Positions 8,320 to 16,982 of a stretch of DNA of 64,000 nt are shown here, one piece after another (the first letter of the stretch is position 1; each line of letters starts with the position of its first letter). A program made the position numbers and the translations under genes. The notes beneath the pieces were generated by a model. That model was given only the letters and a program-made list of their open reading frames with translations, made no database searches and had not been told where the DNA came from. The DNA is from DASZVB01 sp036272055. GTDB lineage: Bacteria; Myxococcota_A; Polyangia; Polyangiales; Polyangiaceae. The stretch lies in contig DATAZL010000091.1 of the NCBI GenBank assembly GCA_036272055.1, forward strand, positions 46,490-110,489. Direction: 5' to 3'.

Positions 8320-9105
8320 ATGCAGGTCGGGAACCGGGTGGGGGCCGTGATTGCCGTATTTTCGGCGCTGTCGGTGAGCGGTGTCGCGCGCGCAGAGGGG
8401 ACGTCACCGCCGGAAGTGACGACACGGCCGCCGACGACCGCGCCGCCGACCGACGAGTCGCCGACGCCAGCTGCCGACCAGGGAGCCCCCATCATCAGAC
8501 CCGGTCAGCCCGTTGTTGAGTCGCCCGAGGGGGTACCGGTGTGGATGACGGCAGAAGACGGCGAGACTGCTTTGGCCTCGGTCTACCCGGAGTGGGCGAA
8601 GCCGGGGACCGTCGCGCCGCTCTTCACGTGCCAGCTGCCGTGCAGTCTTCGCATGGAGCGCGGCCGTTACCGCATCGAGGTCGCCGAGACGGAGAGCACG
8701 CTGCGCGGCAACCGTCCGGTGACGATCGAGGGGCCGTCGCGACTCGTCATCACGCCGCGCGATCGCTCGACACGCAGCGTCGGGCTCGGGCTCGGCATCG
8801 GGGGAGTCGTTGCCATCGTCGCCGGCACGGTCATGATCATCGTCGATATCACGAACAATCTGCGCGTGAGCTGCGACGGCGATTTCTGCGACCGGCAGTC
8901 CTCGACCGGCGGGCTCGCGACGGCGGGCTTGCTCCTGGCCCTCGGCGGCGCCGTGGTCACGCCGATCGGGTGGGTCATGTTCGGCAAGAGCTTTCGCCCC
9001 GCCATCGACGTGGAGAACGGCGTCCAGGCCGCAGCGCCCCGCGGCGTGCTCGGCGTCGTCGGAATGCCGGGCGGCGCGGGCCTGGGCGCGAAGCTGACGT
9101 TCTAG
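8320..9105 (+). CDS. Secreted or membrane-anchored PEGA-like protein
   Basis: A 261-residue protein of unknown function with a clear signal peptide (hydrophobic stretch ending SGVARA). Next come a Pro/Thr-rich segment, then a beta-rich stretch with CQLPCSLRMERGRYRIEV, which resembles the surface-binding PEGA fold. Two hydrophobic segments (about residues 150-172 and 190-215) bracket a small loop with a Cys pair (SCDGDFCD). Such proteins are common in myxobacteria and are usually annotated as hypothetical. It starts 72 nt after the sterol operon and could be its last gene or separate. It ends 12 nt from the convergent HAD gene. Confidence 0.7.
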   Translation: MQVGNRVGAVIAVFSALSVSGVARAEGTSPPEVTTRPPTTAPPTDESPTPAADQGAPIIRPGQPVVESPEGVPVWMTAEDGETALASVYPEWAKPGTVAPLFTCQLPCSLRMERGRYRIEVAETESTLRGNRPVTIEGPSRLVITPRDRSTRSVGLGLGIGGVVAIVAGTVMIIVDITNNLRVSCDGDFCDRQSSTGGLATAGLLLALGGAVVTPIGWVMFGKSFRPAIDVENGVQAAAPRGVLGVVGMPGGAGLGAKLTF

Positions 9106-9117
9106 AGCGGAAGCGAC

Positions 9118-9798
9118 TCAGCCGGTCGCGGGCTTCGCGGCGGCGAGGATCTGCGGGAGGTCGAGGTTCACGAGCTCCCCGATGCGCTCGATGGTGATGT
9201 CGGGCTTCGGGTAGTTCCCGACGTCGGGCGCGGTCGCGTAATGGCCTTGCCGTGGGAAGATCGTGGTGAGGCGGTCGCCCCAGTACTTCTTCACGGCGGT
9301 GAGGATGCGGACCTTGTCGTCGACCAGCACGTAATGCTCGGCGGGGTAACGCTTCTCGACGTCGTCGAGCTCGTGCTCCTTGTGGATGTAGATGAGCGCG
9401 CGCTTCTCGACCGCCTCGTAGAGCCCGGAGACGTCTATCTTGCGCGGCTGGAAGACCACGTCGCCGTCGGAGAGGATCACCGTCGCGCCGAAGCGCCCCA
9501 CGTGCTCGAGCGCGTCGAGGGAGCCGGGAAAGAGCCGGTTGGCGAACGGATAGCCCACGAGGAACGACGACACCGCGAGGAGCCGCGGATCGCGCGGATG
9601 GCGAACGCGGTACTCCTGCAAGGCCCCGAGGTAGTCGGCGTAGCCGAGCGACGTGCGGAGCTGCTCGAAGATCTGGAAGTATTCTTCGGCCCGCTCCGGT
9701 CCGACCTCCGACTTCAGGTGACGCTTGAGATCGGCCGTCACGCGATCGTTGTCGATGAGCGTGTTGTCGACGTCGAAGAGGAATACGACTTTCGTCAT
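9118..9798 (-). CDS. HAD-family hydrolase
   Basis: A 226-residue haloacid-dehalogenase-like protein. The nucleophile motif is FLFDVDNTLID at residues 5-15, a later TVILSDGDVVF segment is motif II-like, and YVLVDDK is the acidic motif. The ATG at 9798 was chosen because the codon pattern upstream runs into the repeat elements and does not look coding. The substrate cannot be told from sequence. Its promoter would lie in the repeat-rich divergent region shared with fdxA. Confidence 0.85.
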   Translation of the reverse strand: MTKVVFLFDVDNTLIDNDRVTADLKRHLKSEVGPERAEEYFQIFEQLRTSLGYADYLGALQEYRVRHPRDPRLLAVSSFLVGYPFANRLFPGSLDALEHVGRFGATVILSDGDVVFQPRKIDVSGLYEAVEKRALIYIHKEHELDDVEKRYPAEHYVLVDDKVRILTAVKKYWGDRLTTIFPRQGHYATAPDVGNYPKPDITIERIGELVNLDLPQILAAAKPATG

Positions 9799-9822
9799 GC
9801 GACTCACGACTCTACCAACAAA

Positions 9823-9890
9823 GGGGGGGCCTTGGCCCCCCGCAGCTTCGCCTTCGGCGAACTGCTCCCCCCGCCGCTTCGCGGGCTCGC
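9823..9890 (+). repeat. Dispersed palindromic repeat, copy A1
   Basis: Starts with the hairpin GGGGGGCC-TT-GGCCCCCC. It continues with a second hairpin (TTCGCC-TTC-GGCGAA), the segment CTGCTCCCCCCGCCGC and then TTCGCGGGCTCGCT. The same order of blocks is found in copy A2, inverted in copy B (14993-15070) and at the right end of the window (63943-64000). Confidence 0.85.
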
Positions 9891-9900
9891 TTGTGTTTAC

Positions 9901-9994
9901 GGGGGGCCTTGGCCCCCCGCAGCTTCGCCTTCGGCGAACTGCTCCCCCCGCCGCCTTCGCGGGCTCGCTGCGCTCGCGGGCTCGCTGCGCTCGC
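9901..9994 (+). repeat. Dispersed palindromic repeat, copy A2, with 17-bp tandem tail
   Basis: Repeats the block order of copy A1 nearly identically through about 9970. The tail then contains two adjacent copies of a 17-bp unit beginning GGGCTCGCTGCGCTCGC (9961-9977 and 9978-9994). A1 and A2 are direct repeats about 78 nt apart. Confidence 0.85.
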
Positions 9995-10159
9995 GTTGTT
10001 CCGCGTCTCTGATGCCTCGGGGGACGAGGGAATCGTCTACTGGCGTACGGCCCCCGGCGCCGCCACGGGCGCGGGTATTGGGGCTCGGAAGGTTTGCGTC
10101 GATGGCCCGGTTTGACTATGTTCCGCGCGTCGCAAGAGAGCATTGGCAAAGAGGAAAAG

Positions 10160-10465
<306 letters not shown>

Positions 10466-10697
10466 GTTGTAGCGAGCTGAGAGCGCGAAGGTCCGCCTGC
10501 TTCGAGCACGGGCCGATCTGACCGCTCTCGGTGCTCGCCGTACCAGCGTACGGCTGCGCTCCTCACCCGGTCATCTCGACCCGCGGTCTTCGCAATCGAA
10601 CCTTCGCACCGCTTTGATGCCGGGCTCGCTGTCGCGTCGCGATGGAGCCAGATCGGAGGCGCTCGCTTTGCATCGCACGGACGCGATACATCGGACG

Positions 10698-11384
10698 TTA
10701 GCGCGGAGGACGCGTGCGGGCACGCATCGACGCTGTGCCGGCTACCGAGCGTGGGGCGTCGGAGATGCTGACCTCGGTTATGGGCGGCACTATGCCGCCC
10801 GGCGGGTAGGAGCTGAGTCGGGCGCGCGGCGTCCGGCCGCTTTCGCGCGCGGGCTCCGGCCTTAGACGGCGGTGCGTCGAGATCGGCATGCGGCCCGCGG
10901 AGAAGCCGGGATTCGGATCGATCTCGCCCTCACCCATCGCGTCCTCGAGCATCGAACGCGCGAGCGCGAGGTTGCCCTCGAGCTGGTCGATGCGCGCTTG
11001 CATCGTGGCGCGCAGATCGCGTCCCACCTGGGCCTCGGTCCGGAGCGAGTCGCGCTGATCGCGAAGTCGATCGAGCTCGATGCGCGCCTTGGCGAGCTCT
11101 TCTTCGAGCTTCTCCGAGCCGTCGCGATCGCGCCTGAGCTTGTGGTGGAGTCGCTCGCACGTCGTGCTCGCCTCCTCGAACTCGAGGCGGAGCTTTCCGA
11201 GATCGCGCTCCTGCGCGGCGAGCAGACGTGACGTGAAACGATCCTGCTCTTCCATGAGCAGCCTGGTCTGCTCGTGGGCTTGACGCTGATGCGCGTCGAG
11301 CGCGGCCACGGCCTGGGCGCGCTCCGCGACGGCTGCATCGAGCATCTCACGAAGTCTCTGAAGATCGCGTTCGTCGTCCATCAT
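10698..11384 (-). CDS. Coiled-coil protein of unknown function
   Basis: A 228-residue protein. Residues 1-150 are almost entirely charged heptad-like helix, rich in Glu, Arg, Leu and Ala, with no Pro or Gly breaks; this predicts a long coiled coil. Residues ~155-228 are a disordered Arg/Pro/Ser tail. The starting MM pair at 11382-11384 fits the strand's coding pattern. I do not recognise a family. It could be a structural or scaffold protein. It stands alone between fdxA and the L,D-transpeptidase gene. Confidence 0.65.
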   Translation of the reverse strand: MMDDERDLQRLREMLDAAVAERAQAVAALDAHQRQAHEQTRLLMEEQDRFTSRLLAAQERDLGKLRLEFEEASTTCERLHHKLRRDRDGSEKLEEELAKARIELDRLRDQRDSLRTEAQVGRDLRATMQARIDQLEGNLALARSMLEDAMGEGEIDPNPGFSAGRMPISTHRRLRPEPARESGRTPRARLSSYPPGGIVPPITEVSISDAPRSVAGTASMRARTRPPR

Positions 11385-11678
11385 GTAAGGCGTCGCTCAT
11401 CGTCGATTTCGCGCCTCGAAATCGCACGCCGGCTACGTTCAATGTACAGGTTCGCCACAGGCTCGTAAGCCGCATGCCTCACTTTCGTGAGCGGGTGTGC
11501 GACGAGGTACGTGACGCTGCCAGCCGTGCTCACGTAGCTGGTTTTTGAATCCCTTTGCGGCGTGTGCGTCGGCGGAACGAGCAGCGCGACGCTGCAAGCC
11601 CAAAATTCGGCGTCGTTTCACACACGCGTTTCACCCCTGCACGACGTGCGCATTTCAGCGATGCACGACGCGCGAATC
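11385..11678. other. Intergenic region with a 24-bp tandem repeat at its right edge
   Basis: No gene is supported here. The only structure noticed is a short tandem repeat from 11638 (listed separately) that runs into the end of the L,D-transpeptidase gene. Confidence 0.5.
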
Positions 11679-11693
11679 TCAGCGATGCACGAC
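11638..11693. repeat. 24-bp tandem repeat, about 2.3 copies
   Basis: Two adjacent 24-nt units (11638-11661 and 11662-11685), each starting TGCACGAC and ending TCAGCGA, are followed by a partial third unit. They differ at few positions. The array overlaps the last codons and the stop (11679-11681) of the L,D-transpeptidase gene, so copy-number change would alter its C-terminus. Confidence 0.75.
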
Positions 11694-13259
11694 TACCGTG
11701 GTCGTCGACCCGAGATGTGGGTCGTAACGCACCCCGTGCCAGCCTTCGGGCAGCGCCGGCTCGGTGAACGCGAAGAGAAAACGCCCGTCAGCGGGCGATA
11801 CGTTCAGGCATCCGCCGCTCACCTTCTCGCCCCAGGCGTCGTGCCAGTACGCGGAGTGAATCGCGTGCGCGCCGCGGAAGTTCTGCACCCAGGGGATCTC
11901 GGAGTGAACGGTGTCGTCCGCGCTCTCCATCGTCGCGGTGACGAACTTGCCGGTGATCGGGAACGTCCCGAGCGGCGTCGACGACGACGTCGCGAGATCC
12001 TTTGCGTCCTGTCGCTTCGCGCCGCCTCGACCGGGCGCGACGAGGGTCGCGTACACGGGCCGCGTGTTCTCGTACGCGATGAGCCATCCGCCGTCGACGC
12101 TCGCCTCGAGCCACGTCTTCCGGTCGGCGGAGCCGTCCTGTCGCGGCGGTGCGTCCTGAGAGACGCGCGCGCCCCAGGGCGTCGTCGGGGACAGCACGGG
12201 AACGACCGCGTCGGACTCGAGCACCCACAGGCCGGGCTCCCGCGTCTCGAGATAACGTAGAGCGCCGTCGACCTCCGTCGCGGACGTCAGCTCGACCCAC
12301 GAGAGGCGCGCGAATTTCCGCGCCGACGGCGTGAAGCGACCACCCTCCGCGCGCTCGTACGCCGTCCGCTCGTGCTCGCGGAAGAACGCGAGCGGCAGAT
12401 GGACGGTGCCGTCGAGGCGCGCGCCCGAATACGTCACCGAGTCGTAGAGACGGGCGCGGTCCTTCGGGATCCACACGAGATCCGTCGTGAGCAGGAAGGA
12501 CCGCCCGTCGTGGCGGTACTCGTCGAGGAACGCGATCGTCGATCCCTGCCGTAACGTGTTGCGCGGCACCTGCAGATCGACGGGCAGGCTCGGAAAATCG
12601 ACGGCCTCCCGCGGCGGGAGCGACGGATCGACGCCGGCGAGCGACGGGTCGACCGCGCCGCCGCTTCGCGCGAGCTCGACGAGCGACAGGTGCCGTTCGA
12701 GGTCCGGCTCACGCGCGCGCTCTTCCGCACGCCCCGGCAATTTGCCGTACCGCTCCGCACCGAGTGACTCCGCGTAACGGTGCGGCGGCATCGTCACCAG
12801 CGGCACTCGCGCGAGCTCGACGAGTTCCGGGTCGGAGCGTGACAGCGTCGCGCGGCGTCCGTCGACGCAGACGTATCCGCGGGGCACGACGGCGTACCAG
12901 GCCTCGCAACCGCGCGCGTAGACGGGGTGCCGGTTCGCGAGCTTCACCGACTCGCCGGGCCACAGATATCCGATCCACTGTGACGCCCACTCCGCGCGCT
13001 CGCGGACCCACACGAAGCGGGTCTTCGCGTAGACACGCGGTTCGTCCGATTCGGGCTCACGAGCCGGCACGACCGCCGCCTCTTCGGCGCGCGCGACGAT
13101 CGTCGTACCTTTCGGCGCCGGAGCCGGCGCGGCCGGAATCGGTGTGCGCTCGGCCGGCAAATGCTGCTCCGGCGCCTTCGACGAGCACGCGAGCGACAGC
13201 GCGCCAGACACGAGCACCGTGCTCACACGGAACGGTCTCGGCCTCTGCTCGGGTGCCAT
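11679..13259 (-). CDS. L,D-transpeptidase (YkuD domain) lipoprotein
   Basis: A 526-residue envelope protein. The signal peptide ends in a lipobox (LSLAC at about residues 21-25), so it is probably a lipoprotein. The first ~340 residues include an SH3-like or substrate-recognition region. The C-terminal YkuD domain holds a conserved His segment (HAIHSAYWHDAWG) and the catalytic Cys motif SGGCLNVSPAD. Predicted role is 3-3 crosslinking of peptidoglycan or attachment of proteins to it. It ends in a short tandem repeat and is divergent from sppA across a 23-nt gap. Confidence 0.9.
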   Translation of the reverse strand: MAPEQRPRPFRVSTVLVSGALSLACSSKAPEQHLPAERTPIPAAPAPAPKGTTIVARAEEAAVVPAREPESDEPRVYAKTRFVWVRERAEWASQWIGYLWPGESVKLANRHPVYARGCEAWYAVVPRGYVCVDGRRATLSRSDPELVELARVPLVTMPPHRYAESLGAERYGKLPGRAEERAREPDLERHLSLVELARSGGAVDPSLAGVDPSLPPREAVDFPSLPVDLQVPRNTLRQGSTIAFLDEYRHDGRSFLLTTDLVWIPKDRARLYDSVTYSGARLDGTVHLPLAFFREHERTAYERAEGGRFTPSARKFARLSWVELTSATEVDGALRYLETREPGLWVLESDAVVPVLSPTTPWGARVSQDAPPRQDGSADRKTWLEASVDGGWLIAYENTRPVYATLVAPGRGGAKRQDAKDLATSSSTPLGTFPITGKFVTATMESADDTVHSEIPWVQNFRGAHAIHSAYWHDAWGEKVSGGCLNVSPADGRFLFAFTEPALPEGWHGVRYDPHLGSTTTVVVHR

Positions 13260-13282
13260 AGCGAACAGCCAACCGGTGTACC

Positions 13283-14980
13283 ATGTCGCATCGCATGCGG
13301 CTCCTTCTCTTGATCTTCGGCTCTCCGATCCGGGCGCTCGTGTGGCTCTTCCGGCGCGCGTACGTCGCGTTCCGTGGCTACGGCGCGCTCAAGCTCCGCA
13401 TCGAGGGCGGCGTGCCCGATCGTCACTCTTCGCCGTCCCTTCTCGGCGCGCTCTCGGGTGACGCGCCGGGCCCGTCCCTCCTCGATCTGCTCGCCGCGTT
13501 CGACCGCGCAGCGGGCGATCCGCGGCTTCAGACGGTGTTCATCGAGCTCGGGCCGCTCCAGGTCGGGCTCGCGCGCGCCGGGGAGCTCGGCGCGGCGATC
13601 GCCCGCGTTCGCGACACGGGAAAGCGCATCGTGGTCTACATGGAAGAGGGCGGGCTCGCTGCGTATCTCGTCGCCCTCGGCGCAAGCGAGATCGTCCTTC
13701 CGCCGTCCGGTTCGCTGAACGTCATGGGAGTCGCGTCGGAGGTCGTCCTCTTGAAGGGCCTCCTCGACCGCGTCGGGCTCCGCGCGTGGATGCGAGCCCG
13801 CGGCAAGTACAAGAGCGCCCGCGAGACGCTCGCCGAGAGCGAGATGAGCCCCGCGAGCCGTGAGATGACGACCGCCCTGGTCGGCGATCTCTACGAGCAG
13901 CTCGTAGACGCCATCGCCGGCGCCCGCAAGCTCGAGCCCGCCACGGTGCGCGAGCGGCTCGACGCGGGTCCGTTCATGGCGAAAGAGGCGCTCGCGCTCG
14001 GGCTCGTCGATCGCGTCGACTACCCCGAGGACCTCGAAGAGAGCCTGAAGAAATCCGTGAACAAATGGCGGCCGCTCCGTCTGTCGCAGTACCTTCGTCT
14101 CTCGACCCACCTCGCGAAGCGCGGTCGTCCGACCGTCGTCGCGCTCGTCGAGGTGACCGGCACCATCAAGAGCGGCAACAGCGTTCCCGGCCGCGATCGC
14201 GCGCGCGCGACCGGCTCACGACGGTTCGTGAAGGAGATGAAGGCCGTCGCCGACAATCCGCGCGTCAAGGCCATCGTGCTCCGCGTCGACTCGCCGGGCG
14301 GGAGCGCGCTCGCGAGCGATCTCATGTGGCGCGCGCTCAGCAAGGCGCAGGTGACGAAGCCCATCGTCGTGTCGATGGCCGACGTCGCGGCCTCGGGCGG
14401 CTATTACGTGGCGGGCATCCGCGGCGTGTCGATCCTCGCCTCCCCCTCGACGATCACCGGCTCGATCGGCGTCCTCAGCGGCAAGATCGAGGCGAGCCGG
14501 CTCTACGAGATGCTCGGCGTGAAGAAAGAGCTCATCGCGCGTGGCAAGCGCGCCGGCTTCTTCTCGGAGGCGCGAGGCTTCTCCGACGACGACCTCGCGA
14601 AGCTCGAGTCAGACCTCGACGCCCACTACGCGCTCTTCCTGTCTCGCATGGCGGAGGGCCGCGGCAAGACGACGGAAGAGATCCACGCCGTCGCGCAGGG
14701 TCGCGTGTGGACGGGGCGTCAGGCGCTGGCGAACGGTCTCGTCGACGCCCACGGCGGTCTCTACGAGGCGCTCGGCAAGGTACGCAGTCTGCTCGGCCTC
14801 GACGAGAAGGCACCGCTCTCCATCGTCTCACCCGCGCCACGCCGGCGCTTCCCGGTGCGCCTCGCCTGGGGCGCGAGCGAGCTGCTTCCCGGCGTGCTCG
14901 GCCGCCCACTGGAGCTCGCGGAGCATCTGTCGGGTGAGCACACGCTCGCGCTCCTGCCCTTCGAGCTCACGTTCGAGTGA
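13283..14980 (+). CDS. sppA: Signal peptide peptidase SppA, 67-kDa type
   Basis: A 565-residue S49-family protease with duplicated domains as in Escherichia coli SppA. An N-terminal hydrophobic anchor (about residues 5-30) suggests membrane attachment. The catalytic dyad is visible: Lys in GKYKSA (K177) from the N-terminal half and Ser in AASGGYY (S371) from the C-terminal half. It degrades signal peptides left in the membrane. It lies just upstream of a dispersed repeat copy and converges on the HtrA-like gene. Confidence 0.94.
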   Translation: MSHRMRLLLLIFGSPIRALVWLFRRAYVAFRGYGALKLRIEGGVPDRHSSPSLLGALSGDAPGPSLLDLLAAFDRAAGDPRLQTVFIELGPLQVGLARAGELGAAIARVRDTGKRIVVYMEEGGLAAYLVALGASEIVLPPSGSLNVMGVASEVVLLKGLLDRVGLRAWMRARGKYKSARETLAESEMSPASREMTTALVGDLYEQLVDAIAGARKLEPATVRERLDAGPFMAKEALALGLVDRVDYPEDLEESLKKSVNKWRPLRLSQYLRLSTHLAKRGRPTVVALVEVTGTIKSGNSVPGRDRARATGSRRFVKEMKAVADNPRVKAIVLRVDSPGGSALASDLMWRALSKAQVTKPIVVSMADVAASGGYYVAGIRGVSILASPSTITGSIGVLSGKIEASRLYEMLGVKKELIARGKRAGFFSEARGFSDDDLAKLESDLDAHYALFLSRMAEGRGKTTEEIHAVAQGRVWTGRQALANGLVDAHGGLYEALGKVRSLLGLDEKAPLSIVSPAPRRRFPVRLAWGASELLPGVLGRPLELAEHLSGEHTLALLPFELTFE

Positions 14981-14992
14981 CGAGCACGTCAC

Positions 14993-15070
14993 GCGAGCGA
15001 AGCGAGCCCGCCGGAGGCGGCGGGGGGAGCAGTTCGCCGAAGGCGAAGCTATGGGGGGCCAAGGCCCCCC
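14993..15070 (-). repeat. Dispersed palindromic repeat, copy B (inverted)
   Basis: Reverse complement of copies A1/A2 with the same block order, ending with the hairpin GGGGGGCC-AA-GGCCCCCC at 15053-15070. It fills almost the whole gap between the convergent sppA and HtrA-like genes, where its hairpins could act as a bidirectional transcription terminator. Confidence 0.85.
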
Positions 15071-15074
15071 GTTC

Positions 15075-16277
15075 CTAATAATTCGATTCCACGTCGGACG
15101 CCTGCGACGTGTAGAGGATCTCGATCCGGCTCTTGCCGACGTTCACGGTGATGGTGCCGCCGCTGAGCTGCCATCCGACCTGCTCGCGTCCAGTGCGGGC
15201 GTGGGCGATGCCGTCCGGCGGCCCGTACTTCGTCACGAGCGCCGTGCGCGTGTCCTCGAGCGAGGATCCGGTGAGCTCGACGGCCACCAGGTGCTCCCCG
15301 GAGAAATAGAGGAACACCGAGCCGCGTGCGAACGGCAGCGCGATCGGAGCGCCGCCGCACTCGGCGTGATTGCCCGTCGCGCGGAAGCTCTTCTTGCAGC
15401 TCGCCTTCGCCTCGTCGACCGTCGCGCCGAGGCGGAACCCCGCGACCGATTCGGGGAACGACGGGCGGTCGACGGGACGTGCGATGCCCTCGTCGCTTTC
15501 GCCTGCGCTCCTGCCGTCGCTTCTGCCGCGACGTCCCCAGCGGATCTTCGCGAACTCCGCCAGCGTGATCGGCGCGGCGGTGTCGTGCAGCAACGCCGCG
15601 AGGTACTGCACCGGCACCGCGAAGTTCAGGTTCTGTCCGGTCTTCGCGATGAGCGTCGTGATGCCGATCACCCGGCCGTTCTCGTCGAGCAACGGGCCAC
15701 CGGAGGAGCCCGGCGAGATGGGCGCCGTCGTCTGCACGAGCGTCAGCTTCGGTCCCACCTCGCGCACCGCGCTGACGATGCCGGTGGACGCCGTGAGCGC
15801 GAGACCCTGCGGCGTGCCGATGGCGATCACCGGATCTCCCGCGACGGGCGGCGCGTCGGTCCGGAGCGGCAACGGTCCCGGCAGCGCGTCGGCCGCGAAC
15901 GCGAGCAGCGCGAGATCGTGCGTCGGATCGAGCCCGGCGATCGCGGAGATCTTGAGCTTCTTGCCGCCCGACGTCGCGAGCAGGATCTGCCCCGCGCCCG
16001 CGACGACGTGAAGGTTCGTGGCCACGATGCCGGGCGCCACCACGAACCCGGTGCCGAGCCCGATCGGCGTGCGCACGACGACCACCGACTCCGCCGACCT
16101 CGCGACGATCTGACTCACGGTCAGGTGCTCCGGTGGAGCGGGCTTTGCTTTGGCCTCCGTTTCCGGCGCGGCCGGCGGCGGCACGTGCTTCACGCAACCG
16201 GACAGCGCCAGGGACGCGCAGAATGCCGCCGCGACGGAGAGCGACGAGAACGTGGCGCGACGCAAGTGCCCGGCCAT
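15075..16277 (-). CDS. HtrA-like trypsin-family serine protease lipoprotein, no PDZ domain
   Basis: A 400-residue periplasmic protease candidate. The signal peptide ends in the lipobox LALSGC. The trypsin-like domain (about residues 50-245) shows all three catalytic residues: His in ATNLHVV, Asp in THDLALLAF and Ser in SPGSSGGPLL. Unlike DegP/DegQ there is no PDZ domain; the last ~130 residues are a separate domain of unknown function. It is divergent from mutH with only 24 nt between the start codons. Confidence 0.88.
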   Translation of the reverse strand: MAGHLRRATFSSLSVAAAFCASLALSGCVKHVPPPAAPETEAKAKPAPPEHLTVSQIVARSAESVVVVRTPIGLGTGFVVAPGIVATNLHVVAGAGQILLATSGGKKLKISAIAGLDPTHDLALLAFAADALPGPLPLRTDAPPVAGDPVIAIGTPQGLALTASTGIVSAVREVGPKLTLVQTTAPISPGSSGGPLLDENGRVIGITTLIAKTGQNLNFAVPVQYLAALLHDTAAPITLAEFAKIRWGRRGRSDGRSAGESDEGIARPVDRPSFPESVAGFRLGATVDEAKASCKKSFRATGNHAECGGAPIALPFARGSVFLYFSGEHLVAVELTGSSLEDTRTALVTKYGPPDGIAHARTGREQVGWQLSGGTITVNVGKSRIEILYTSQASDVESNY

Positions 16278-16301
16278 CGAACAAGTATACTCCGCCGGGC
16301 G

Positions 16302-16982
16302 ATGACCGTTCCGCGTCCACCCGAGACGGAAAGCGAGCTCCTTTCCCGCGCGCAGGAGCTCGCCGGCTTGACGCTGGGCGACCTCGGCGCACGCCTCGGA
16401 ACACCGGCGCCGAACGACCTGACACGCGCCAAAGGATGGTTCGGTCAGGCGCTCGAGCGCGCACTCGGAGCGACCGCGAGCTCCCGCGCGGCGCCCGATT
16501 TCGAAGCGCTAGGCATCGAGCTGAAGACGTTGCCGGTGGGCGCGCGCGGCATCCCCGCGGAGTCGACGTTCGTGTGCACCATCGACCTGTCGCGGATCGG
16601 TGACGTCGACTGGCAGACGTCGCTCGTGCGAAGGAAGCTCGCGCGCGTGCTCTGGGCACCCGTCGAGGGCGACCGCGACATTCCGGTTCCTCTGCGGCGC
16701 ATCGGGACGCCCATCCTGTGGAGCCCCGACGCAGAGGACGAGGACGCCCTTCGCTTCGACTGGGAAGAGCTCGCCGGCATCATCGGGCGCGGCGACGTCG
16801 AGAGCATCACAGGCCACCTGGGCCGTCACCTCCAGGTCCGTCCCAAGGCGGCGAACTCGCTCGCTCGCCGTCGCGGCGTGGACGGCGACGGCGCGTCGTT
16901 CGCCGCGCTACCGCGCGGCTTCTATCTCCGCACGTCGTTCACCGCGAAGATCCTCGCCGCGCGATTCGGCGCGGCGGGCTGA
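16302..16982 (+). CDS. mutH: DNA mismatch repair endonuclease MutH
   Basis: A 226-residue protein that matches Escherichia coli MutH along its whole length, including PPETE at the start, FEALGIELKTLPV, RIGTPILWSPDAEDE and LQVRPKAAN. The catalytic residues E52, D66, E73 and K75 keep the exact spacing of E. coli E56, D70, E77 and K79. MutH nicks the unmethylated strand at hemimethylated GATC sites after activation by MutS/MutL. The start is the ATG at 16302; the longer open frame upstream is antisense to the protease. MutH is classically tied to Dam-containing gammaproteobacteria, so its presence here is unexpected. A Sau3AI-type restriction enzyme is a remote alternative, and no methyltransferase lies beside it. 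Confidence 0.93.
   Translation: MTVPRPPETESELLSRAQELAGLTLGDLGARLGTPAPNDLTRAKGWFGQALERALGATASSRAAPDFEALGIELKTLPVGARGIPAESTFVCTIDLSRIGDVDWQTSLVRRKLARVLWAPVEGDRDIPVPLRRIGTPILWSPDAEDEDALRFDWEELAGIIGRGDVESITGHLGRHLQVRPKAANSLARRRGVDGDGASFAALPRGFYLRTSFTAKILAARFGAAG

Larger units (their letters stand above)
9799..10159. other. Divergent intergenic region filled by dispersed repeats
   Basis: About 360 nt between the HAD hydrolase and fdxA. Positions 9823-9994 are two copies of a palindromic repeat plus a 17-bp tandem repeat (listed separately). The remaining 10000-10159 should hold the fdxA promoter; GAGGAAAAG at 10151-10159 is its ribosome-binding site. No coding sequence is supported; frames crossing the repeats are artefacts of their composition. 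Confidence 0.7.

Noticed and set aside
16302..16982. MutH-like restriction enzyme as part of a defence system
   Set aside because: Whole-length MutH match and no methyltransferase or other defence gene next to it.
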